Positions 55,886 to 64,000 of a stretch of 64,000 nucleotides of DNA are shown in pieces. The stretch comes from Escarpia spicata. Lineage: Eukaryota; Annelida; Polychaeta; Sabellida; Siboglinidae. The position numbers were made by a program, and so were the translations under genes. The notes beneath the pieces were generated by a model. It saw only the letters and a program-made list of their open reading frames with translations. It was not told the origin of the DNA and ran no database searches. Where the stretch lies: assembly GCA_963995525.1 (NCBI GenBank), contig CAXEFP010000902.1:1054001-1118000 (forward strand), in the 5' to 3' direction. How positions within the stretch are numbered: the stretch's first letter is position 1; each line of letters starts with the position of its first letter.

Positions 55886-56013
55886 GTTCGTCCCATGGCT
55901 GAACTATTGGGCTCAATCTGAAGAGACCCTTGGAACATGAAGGTGTTGACCCTAATGTGAGGGTTGCCCCTGGGGTGGGGATTGATACCAGCTTCCATGG
56001 TTGTATTGGAGAG
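55886..56013 (+). pseudogene. Laminin G exon A, copy 0, broken
   Basis: Aligns with the intact A exons and keeps the CAG acceptor and GAG|GTAGGT donor, but is 128 bp rather than 122. It reads into a TGA at the fifth codon and has a further TGA in place of TGG near 55,939. No B exon follows before the next unit. Probably the oldest, dead copy. Confidence 0.78.
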
Positions 56014-56611
56014 GTAGGTGGCAAGACTACAAAGAGGGTGAATGTCAGAGCTATGTTCCGTCCATACATATAACACTGTTGTAGTTGCAGACTGATAGCC
56101 ACATCGACATGATAACACTATAGAAATTACAAGTGGAAGCAATTATTCAAATACACAATATTGGCATTTTCCCAAAAGTCATTTATCCGCCATAAAATTG
56201 GGGCGGGTATTTGCGCTGTTCTCACGGGTGATGCAGTCATAATTGGTGAAGTCAATTACTAGTTTGACTCATCTAACTTCCACACTTCGCATATGTGATC
56301 TGCCAGGACTAGTTTTGCATGGCAAACAGCATTGGCTTGCGAGAATGAATATATATATATATAACTCAAATACAATTTAATATAATTCCGATACAGTTTT
56401 AGATAACTTGAATGCTGCTTTTTTTTAGATCATGCAGACCCAGTTTTATATAATTTATACTGTCTTAGACATTGTTTAGTACATTAAGTATATCTCTAGT
56501 TGGTTACCACTGACCATTGTAACAGGAATATTGAGCAACTAAAGTCAAGTCAACAAATAGAGGGAGAATGGAAACAGTAAGTTATAAGGCCTTTTGATTA
56601 TTCCTCTGCAG

Positions 56612-56733
56612 GTTTGTCCCGTGGTCGAACTATCAATCTGAAGAGACCCTTGGTACATGGGGGTGTTGACCCTAATGTGAGGGTTGCCCGTGGGATGGCG
56701 ATGGACACCAGCTTCCATGGTTGTATTAGAGAG
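56612..56733 (+). CDS. Laminin G domain exon A, copy 1
   Basis: 122 bp between CCTCTGCAG and GTAGGT; phase 1 in, phase 0 out. Codes (G)LSRGRTINLKRPLVHGGVDP then NVRVARGMAMDTSFHGCIRE. L-x-V-G-G-V-x-P ... G-C-I is the C-terminal half of a laminin G sandwich, the region between the central strands and the conserved Cys. Laminin G domains bind heparan sulphate, dystroglycan or other matrix ligands. It is the most diverged of the open copies (R for H/G at three sites). The N-terminal half of the domain is not encoded in the unit. Confidence 0.75.
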
Positions 56734-56899
56734 GTAGGTGGCAAGGCTACAAAGAGGGTGAATGACAGAACTATGTTCCGTTCATACATGTAACACAGTT
56801 GTAGTTGCAGACTGATAGCCACATCAACAAGTTAACACTACAATCTGATATTAACAGGTTGATTGTTGATAGATAGTTATCATTTTTATCAACTTTCTT

Positions 56900-57400
56900 A
56901 CATTGCCACAGGGGGTTGTGGTGTGCTGTAAACATGACATTGTCATATATGGTGTGCTGTAAACATGACATTGCCATGATGGGTGTGCTGTAAACATTAC
57001 ATTTCCACAAATGGGTGATGTAAACATTACATTACCATGGAGGGAGTGCTGTAAACATTGCATTACCACAAGGGATGTTCTGTAAACTTCACATTGCTAT
57101 GATAGGTGTGCTATGAACATTACATTACCACAAGGGGTGTTGTGAACAGTGCATTGCTGTGAGGGGTGTACTGTAAACATTACATTACCACAAGGAGTGA
57201 TGTGAACAGTGCATTGCTGTGAGGGGTGTACTGTAAACATTACATTATCATGAAGGCTTTGCTGTAAACACTACATTGTTATGATGTGTTTGTTGTAAAC
57301 AATACATTGTTATAAAGGTGGTAATATAAACATTACATTGCCACAAAGGATGTGCTATGAACATTAGATTGTCACGAGGAACTGCTGTAAACATTTCCTT
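56900..57400. repeat. Intronic minisatellite of about 30 bp, unit 1
   Basis: Degenerate units of the type GGTGTGCTGTAAACATTACA followed by TTRCCACAAG. The same minisatellite occupies the A-B intron of every unit (58,810-59,310; 60,725-61,160; 62,575-62,800; 63,125-63,620), with different numbers of repeats explaining the unit-length differences. Confidence 0.88.
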
Positions 57401-57424
57401 GCCATAAGAGTTGTCTTGCTGTAG

Positions 57425-57596
57425 GTGATTCTGAAGGGACACACATTTAACGTGGTGGATGACGCGATTGCTAGCAGTAACATTGTCGACTGTGGTGACG
57501 TGACACCCTGTGTCAAGCGACCCTGCACTGTTGATGAACAGTGTATCGAAATGAGCAGCACAGAATGTAGGTGTGTCTGTCCAGTGCAATACACAG
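57425..57596 (+). CDS. Laminin G end plus EGF exon B, copy 1
   Basis: 172 bp between TTGCTGTAG and GTATGT; phase 0 in, phase 1 out. Codes VILKGHTFNVVDDAIASSNI, VDCGDVTPCVKRPCTVDEQC, then IEMSSTECRCVCPVQYT(G). The first 22 residues finish the laminin G fold (GCI-x-E-V-x-L-x-G ... N-I-x-x-C). The rest is an EGF-like module, P-C-x4-C-x7-C-x-C-x-C-P-x-x-Y-x-G, without its last Cys. Laminin G followed by EGF is the arrangement of perlecan domain V, agrin and Crumbs. The missing last EGF Cys would have to come from an exon not visible in the unit. Confidence 0.77.
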
Positions 57597-58510
57597 GTAT
57601 GTATTTAGTTTGCAGCTCTGCAATTATCCTAGGGAGATGCCTTGTGTGGATGTTGCTAACTCGGTCATATTTAACTCAGACAAATATAATATATACATCC
57701 TCACGTGCCAGGGGTCGCTGTTGCTGGTTACGTCAGTGCCAGCCAGCAGTACCCACTGGCTGATCGCTTTGCAAAACTCTGAATTTAAACTCAGTCTCTG
57801 AAATCGCTCACTATATCAATGGTTGGCGGCAGGTCAGGTGGTCATAATAAAACTAATTTCAACCAACCGTGCCTTATGTTACATGCACTGTTTAGGAAGT
57901 TGAAGCAATTATTCAAATACACACTACTGGGATTCCCAAAATTCGATTATCCGTCATCAAATTGGGGCGGGTATTTGCACTGTTCTCACGGGTGATGCAG
58001 TCGTGACTGGCGAAGTCAATTACTAGTTTGACTCGTCTAACTTCCACACTTCACATAAGAGATCTGTCGGGGCTAGTTTTGCATGGCAAATAGCCCTGGC
58101 TTGCGAGGATGAATGTATCTATATACACCTGTATATCTATAACTCAAATGCAATTTTCTGTAATTCTGATACAGTTTTAGATGACTTGAATGCTTTTTTA
58201 GTTTGGGACACATGAATATTTGTAAATAAAATTTCACATTAGATGTAGAGAGAGAGATAGTAGCAATGTAGGTGTAAATTAATGTATTACCCGGTTCCCG
58301 TCAGTCTGAAAATGTAGTTCACAGTCAAACTGTATTTTGCATTACAATTTTGCAACTTGTAGTAACTCATATCTTATAGTGATACATAATGTCTCTAGTT
58401 GGTTACCACTGACCATTGTAACAGGAATATTGAGCAACTAAAGTCAAGTCAACAAATAGAGGGAGAATGGAAACAGTAAGTTATAAGGCCTTTTGATTAT
58501 TCCTCTGCAG

Positions 58511-58632
58511 GTTTGTCCCGTGGTCGAACTATCAATCTGAAGAGACCCTTGGTACATGGGGATGTTGACCCTAATGTGATGGTTGCCCATGGGGTTGCGA
58601 TGGATACCAGCTTGCATGGTTGTATTGGAGAG
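58511..58632 (+). CDS. Laminin G domain exon A, copy 2
   Basis: 122 bp, same splice sites and phases as copy 1. Reads PLVHGDVDPNVMVAHGVAMD then TSLHGCIGE, with GGV changed to GDV. Open. Confidence 0.75.
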
Positions 58633-59330
58633 GTAGGTGGCAAGGCTACAAAGAGGGTGAATGACAGAACTATGTTCCGTCCATACATGTAACACAGTTG
58701 TAGTTGCAGACTGATAGCCACGTCAACATGTTAACACTATACAATCTAATATTAACAGGTTGATTGTTGATAGATAGTTATCTTTTTTATCAACTTTCTT
58801 ACATTGCCACAGGGGGTTGTGGTGTGCTGTAAACATGACATTGTCATATATGGTGTGCTGTAAACATGACATTGACATGATGGGTGTGCTGTAAACATTA
58901 CATTGCCACAAATGGGTGATGTAAACATTACATTACATTACCATGGAGGGTGTGCTGTAAACATTGCATTAACACAAGGGATGTTCTGTAAACTTTACAT
59001 TGCTATGATAGGTGTGCTATAAACATTACATTACCACAAGGGGTGTTGTGAACAGTGCATTGTTGTGAGGGGTGTACTGTAAACATTACATTACCACAGC
59101 AGGTGATGTGAACAGTGCATTGCTGTGAGGGGTGTACTGTAAACATTACATTACCATGAAGGCTTTGCTGTAAACAATACATTGTTATGATGGGTTTGTT
59201 GTAAACAATACATTGCTATAAAGGTGGTGATATAAACATTACATTGCCACAAAGGATGTGCTATGAACATTAGATTGTCACGAGGAACTGCTGTAAACAG
59301 TTCCTTGCCATAAGAGTTGTCTTGCTGTAG

Positions 59331-59502
59331 GTGATTCTGAAGGGTCACACATTTAACGTGGTGGATGACGCGATTGCCAACAGTAACATTGTCGACTGTG
59401 GTGCGGTGACACCCTGTGTCAAGCGACCCTGCACTGTTGATGAACAGTGTATCGAAATGAGCAGCACAGAATGTAGGTGTGTCTGTCCAGTGCAATACAC
59501 AG
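59331..59502 (+). CDS. Laminin G end plus EGF exon B, copy 2
   Basis: 172 bp, same sites and phases as copy 1. Differs by IANSN for IASSN and CGAV for CGDV; all Cys are kept. Confidence 0.77.
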
Positions 59503-60419
59503 GTATGTATTTAGTTGGCAGCTCTGCAATTATCCTAGGGAGATGCCTTGTGTGGATGTTGCTAACTCGGTCATATTTAACTTAGACAAATATAATATAT
59601 ACATCCTCACGTGTCAGGGGTCGCTGTTGCTGGTTACGTCAGTGCCAGCCAGCAGTACCCACTGGCTGATCGATCGCTTTGCGAAACTCTGAATTTAAAC
59701 TCAGTCTCTGAAATCGCTCACTATATCAATGGTTGGCGGCAGGTCAGGTGGTCATAATAAAACTAATTTCAACCAACCGTGGCTTATGTTACATGCACTG
59801 TTTAGGAAGTTGAAGCAATTATTCAAATACACTTTACTGGGATTCCCAAAAGTCGATTATCCGTCATCAAATTGGGGGGGTATTTGCACTGTTCTCACGG
59901 GTGATGCAGTCGTGACTGGCAAAGTCAATTACTAGTTTGACTCGTCTAACTTCCACACTTCACATAAGAGATCTGCCAAGGCTAGTTTTGCATGGCAAAT
60001 AGCCCTGGCTTGCGAGGATGAATGTATCTATATACACCTGTATATCTAGAACTCAAATGCAATTTTCTGTAATTCTGATACAGTTTTAGATGACTTGAAT
60101 GCTTTTTTAGTTTGGGACACATGAATATTTGTAAATATAATTTCACATTAGATGTAGAGAGAGAGATAGTAGCAATGTAGGTGTAAATTAATGTATTACC
60201 CGGTTCCCGTCAGTCTGAAAATGTAGTTCACAGTCAAACTGTATTTTGCATTACAATTTTGCAACTTGTAGTAACTCATATCTTATAGTGATACATAATG
60301 TCTCTAGTTGGTTACCACTGACCATTGTAACAGGAATATTGAGCAACTAAAGTCAAGTCAACAAATAGAGGGAGAATGGAAACAGTAAGTTATAAGGCCT
60401 TTTGATTATTCCTCTGCAG

Positions 60420-60541
60420 GTTTGTCCCGTGGTCGAACTATCAATCTGAAGAGACCCTTGGTACATGGGGGTGTTGACCCTAATGTGATGGTTGCCCATG
60501 GGGTTGTGATGGATACCAGCTTGCATGGTTGTATTGGAGAG
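60420..60541 (+). CDS. Laminin G domain exon A, copy 3
   Basis: 122 bp, same sites and phases. Reads VHGGVDPNVMVAHGVVMDTS then LHGCIGE. Open. Confidence 0.75.
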
Positions 60542-61179
60542 GTAGGTGGCAAGGCTACAAAGAGGGTGAATGACAGAACTATCTTCCGTCCATACATGTA
60601 ACACAGTTGTAGTTGCAGACTGATAGCCACATCAACAAGTTAACACTATACAATCTAATATTAACAGGTTGATTGTTGATAGATAGTTATCATTTTTATC
60701 AACTTTCTTACATTGCCACAGGGGGTTGTGGTGTGCTGTAAACATGACATTGTCATATATGGTGTGCTGTAAACATGACATTGACATGATGGGTGTGCTG
60801 TAAACATTACATTGCCACAAATGGGTGATGTAAACATTACATTACATTACCATGGAGGGTGTGCTGTAAACATTGCATTACCACAAGGGATGTTCTGTAA
60901 ACTTTACATTGCTATGATAGGTGTGCTATAAACATTACATTACCACAAGGGGTGTTGTGAACAGTGCATTGTTGTGAGGGGTGTACTGTAAACATTACAT
61001 TACCATGAAGGCTTTGCTGTAAACATTACATTGTTGTGATGGGTTTGTTGTAAACAATACATTGCTATAAAGGTGGCGATATAAACATTACATTGCCACA
61101 AAGGATGTGCTATGAACATTAGATTGTCTCGAGGAACTGCTGTAAACATTTCCTTGCCATGAGAGTTGTCTTGCTGTAG

Positions 61180-61351
61180 GTGATTCTGAAGGGTCACACA
61201 TTTAATGTGATGGATGACGCGATTGCCAGCAGTAACATTGTCGACTGTGGTGACGTGACACCCTATGTCAAGCGACCCTGCACTGTTGATGAGCAGTGTA
61301 TCGAAATGAGCAGCACAGAATGTAGTTGTGTCTGTCCAGTGCAATACACAG
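61180..61351 (+). CDS. Laminin G end plus EGF exon B, copy 3, one Cys lost
   Basis: 172 bp, same sites and phases. VTPCVKRPC is VTPYVKRPC here (TGT to TAT), ECRCVC is ECSCVC, and FNVV is FNVM. The lost Cys lies between the laminin G Cys and the EGF, so a disulphide may be affected. Still open. Confidence 0.75.
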
Positions 61352-62266
61352 GTATGTATTTAGTTCGCAGGTCTGCAATTATCCTAGGGAGATGCCTTGT
61401 GTGGATGTTGCTAACTCGGTCATATTTAACTTAGACAAATATAATATATACATCCTCACGTGCCAGTGGCTGCTGTTGCTGGTTACGTCAGTGCCAGCCA
61501 GCAGTGCCCACTGGCTGATCGCTTTGCGAAACTCTGAATTTAAACTCAGTCTCTGAAATCGCTCACTATATCAATGGTTGGCGGCAGGTCAGGTGGTCAT
61601 AATAAAACTAATTTCAACCAACCGTGGCTTATGTTACATGCACAGTTTAGGAAGTTGAAGCAATTATTCAAATACACACTACTGGGATTCCCAAAAGTCG
61701 ATTATCTGTCATCAAATTGGGGGGGTATTTGCACTGTTCTCACGGGTGATGCAATCGTGATTGGCGAAGTCAATTACTAGTTTGACTCATCTAACTTTCA
61801 CACTTCACATAAGAGATCTGTCAGGGCTAGTTTTGCATGGCAAATAGCCCTGGCTTGCGAGGATGAATGTATATATATACACACCTGTATATCTAGAACT
61901 CAAATGCAATTTTCTGTAATTCTGATACAGTTTTAGATGACTTGAATGCTTTTTTAGTTTGGGACACATAAATATTTGTAAATATAATTTCACATTAGAT
62001 GTAGAGAGAGAGATAGTAGCAATGTAGGTGTAAATTAATGTATTACCCGGTTCCCGTCAGTCTGAAAATGTAGTTCACAGTCAAACTGTATTTTGCATTA
62101 CAATTTTGCAACTTGTAGTAACTCATATCTTATAGTGATACATAATGTCTCTAGTTGGTTACCACTGACCATTGTAACAGGAATATTGAGCAACTAAAGT
62201 CAAGTCAACAAATAGAGGGAGAATGGAAACAGTAATTTATAAGGCCTTTTGATTATTCCTCTGCAG

Positions 62267-62388
62267 GTTTGTCCCGTGGTCGAACTATCAATCTGAAGAG
62301 ACCCTTGGTACATGGGGGTGTTGACCCTAATGTGATGTTTGCCCATGGGGTTGCGATGGATACCAGCTTGCATGGTTGTATTGGAGAG
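62267..62388 (+). CDS. Laminin G domain exon A, copy 4, without its own exon B
   Basis: 122 bp, same sites and phases, NVMFAHG instead of NVMVAHG. The A-B intron after it is rearranged: it holds an inverted insertion (62,622-62,662) and is cut at about 62,800, where a second exon A follows directly. Splicing A4 to A5 would not keep phase (0 out, 1 in). Confidence 0.72.
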
Positions 62389-62621
62389 GTAGGTGGCAAG
62401 GCTACAAAGAGGGTGAATGACAGAACTATCTTCCGTCCATACATGTAACACAGTTGTAGTTGCAGACTGATAGCCACATCAACATGTTAACACTATACAA
62501 TCTAATATTAACAGGTTGATTGTTGATAGATAGTTATCATTTTTATCAACTTTCTTACATTGCTACAGGGGGTTGTGGTGTGCTGTAAACATGACATTGT
62601 CATATATGGTGTGCTGTAAAC

Positions 62622-62662
62622 AAAGCACACCACAATCCGCACTGGGGATTGTGGTGTGCTTT
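62622..62662. repeat. Perfect 17-bp inverted repeat in the rearranged intron
   Basis: AAAGCACACCACAATCC at 62,622-62,638 and its exact complement at 62,646-62,662, loop GCACTGG. The right arm is the normal GGGTTGTGGTGTGCT-like minisatellite flank and the left arm an inverted copy of it. Confidence 0.88.
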
Positions 62663-62820
62663 AAACATGACATTGTCATATATGGTGTTCTTTAAACATG
62701 ACATTGACATGATGGGTGTGCTGTGAACATTATATTGCCACAAATGGGTGATGTAAACATTACATTACATTACCATGGAGGGTGTGCTGTAAACATTGCC
62801 TTTTTATTATTCCTCTGCAG

Positions 62821-62942
62821 GTTTGTCCCGTGGTCGAACTATCAATCTGAAGAGACCCTTGGTACATGGGGGTGTTGACCCTAATGTGATGGTTGCCCAT
62901 GGGGTTGCGATGGATACCAGCTTGCATGGTTGTATTGGAGAG
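62821..62942 (+). CDS. Laminin G domain exon A, copy 5
   Basis: 122 bp, same sites and phases, identical in reading to the consensus (VHGGVDPNVMVAHGVAMDTS). The upstream sequence joins the minisatellite (AAACATTGCC) directly to TTTTTATTATTCCTCTGCAG, a breakpoint about 20 bp from the exon. Confidence 0.76.
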
Positions 62943-63640
62943 GTAGGTGGCAAGGCTACAAAGAGGGTGAATGACAGAACTATGTTCCGTCCATACATGT
63001 AACACAGTTGTAGTTGCAGACTGATAGCCACATCAACAAGTTAACACGATACAATCTAATATTAACAGGTTGATTGTTGATAGATAGTTATCATTTTTAT
63101 CAACTTTCTTACATTGCCACAGGGGGTTGTGGTGTGCTGTAAACATGACATTGTCATATATGGTGTGCTGTAAACATGACATTGCCATGATGGGTGTGCT
63201 GTAAACATTACATTGCCACAAATGGGTGATGTAAACATTACATTACATTACCATGGAGGGTGTGCTGTAAACATTGCATTAACACAAGGGATGTTCTGTA
63301 AACTTTACATTGCTATGATAGGTGTGCTATAAACATTACATTACCACAAGGGGTGTTGTGAACAGTGCATTGTTGTGAGGGGTGTACTGTAAACAGTACA
63401 TTACCACAGCAGGTGATGTGAACAGTGCATTGCTGTGAGGGGTGTACTGTAAACATTACATTACCATGAAGGCTTTGCTGTAAACAATACATTGTTATGA
63501 TGGGTTTGTTGTAAACAATACATTGCTATAAAGGTGGTGATATAAACATTACATTGCCACAAAGGATGTGCTATGAACATTAGATTGTCACGAGGAACTG
63601 CTGTAAACATTTCCTTGCCATAAGAGTTGTCTTGCTGTAG

Positions 63641-63812
63641 GTGATTCTGAAGGGTCACACATTTAACGTGGTGGATGACGCGATTGCCAACAGTAACATT
63701 GTCGACTGTGGTGCGGTGACACCCTGTGTCAAGCGACCCTGCACTGTTGATGAACAGTGTATCGAAATGAGCAGCACAGAATGTAGGTGTGTCTGTCCAG
63801 TGCAATACACAG
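63641..63812 (+). CDS. Laminin G end plus EGF exon B, copy 4
   Basis: 172 bp, same sites and phases; protein as copy 2 (IANSN, CGAV). The unit then continues to the window edge. Confidence 0.77.
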
Positions 63813-64000
63813 GTATGTATTTAGTTCGCAGCTCTGCAATTATCCTAGGGAGATGCCTTGTGTGGATGTTGCTAACTCGGTCATATTTAACTTAGACAAA
63901 TATATATACATCCTCACGTGCCAGTGGCCGCTGTTGCTGGTTACGTCAGTGCCAGCCAGCAGTACCCACTGGCTGATCGCTTTGCGAAACTCTGAATTTA

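Larger units (their letters stand above)
55790..64000 (+). repeat. Tandem array of about 1.9-kb units carrying laminin G/EGF exons
   Basis: The landmark AACAGGAATATTGAGCAACT begins units at 56,521, 58,420, 60,329 and 62,176 (1,899, 1,909 and 1,847 bp). A degenerate partial unit precedes (about 55,790-56,520) and a rearranged unit starts at about 62,800. Each full unit has exon A, an intron of about 640-700 bp made of a minisatellite of about 30 bp, exon B, then about 900 bp with conserved non-coding text (TCAATGGTTGGCGGCAGG, TTCTCACGGGTGATGCA). Units 2 and 3 are almost identical outside the minisatellite, so duplication is recent. The array runs out of the window. Confidence 0.92.

Noticed and set aside
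57597..57763. Read-through of exon B into the intron (MYLVCSSAIILGR...) supplying the last EGF cysteine
   Set aside because: The Cys is not kept in the other copies (G, R, R at that site) and a good GTATGT donor is present in all.
1..64000. tRNA, rRNA or other structured RNA genes
   Set aside because: No B-box-like GGTTCGAATCC with a matching acceptor stem and no rRNA core was recognised by eye. A tRNAscan or Rfam search would be decisive.

Overview
This window looks like nuclear DNA of a metazoan, most likely a marine invertebrate. It is AT-rich, has split genes with GT-AG introns, and carries many non-LTR retrotransposons: a PHD/2A-type CR1/L2-like family, a second CR1 family, an RTE fragment and a Jockey-superfamily fragment. 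It also has hAT-like and Tc1/mariner-like miniature elements and much micro- and minisatellite DNA. I could not place the species. Nothing bacterial (operons, CRISPR, IS elements) is present.

Left third (1-24.1 kb): two related LINEs lie head to tail on the minus strand. LINE B (about 24,130-21,005) is an ordinary decayed copy: partial PHD finger, AP endonuclease, reverse transcriptase (RT), C-terminal domain. LINE A (about 20,990 to beyond position 1) is inflated by three separate tandem expansions of its own coding sequence. These are 26 x 81 bp in the N-terminal PHD finger (18.6-20.7 kb), 283 x 54 bp in the RT fingers region (1.64-16.9 kb, no net indel), and 12 x 111/106 bp just before RT motif A (0.21-1.53 kb). 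LINE B has each segment once, so the ancestral state is visible. The very long ORFs of the 54-bp array are by-products of a 3n repeat without stops, not host genes.

Middle (24-34 kb): transposon graveyard. It contains a tetranucleotide satellite, a plus-strand LINE with a 51-bp minisatellite in its 3' region lying between CR1 pieces, CR1 3' fragments, a 273-bp foldback MITE, a 31-bp palindromic minisatellite in two blocks and an RTE endonuclease remnant.

34-41 kb: six plus-strand exons of RAD50, the DNA double-strand-break repair ATPase, from the first coiled-coil arm. Splice sites and most phases are consistent. One stretch of about 40 residues between exons 2 and 3 could not be found, and no further exon is visible to the right.

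41-55 kb: a truncated minus-strand CR1, the best preserved CR1 (plus, 44.77-47.67 kb), mostly featureless AT-rich DNA with a 45-bp palindrome, one isolated exon for the end of a laminin IV domain and start of a laminin EGF, a CR1 3' fragment and a 749-bp hAT-like non-autonomous element.

55.8-64 kb: a tandem array of about 1.9-kb units. Each carries exon A (C-terminal half of a laminin G domain) and exon B (end of the laminin G domain plus most of an EGF), in all six A copies and four B copies. The pair is phase-symmetric (1-1), as expected for exon duplication. With the laminin IV exon upstream, the gene is perlecan-like, but identity is not certain.
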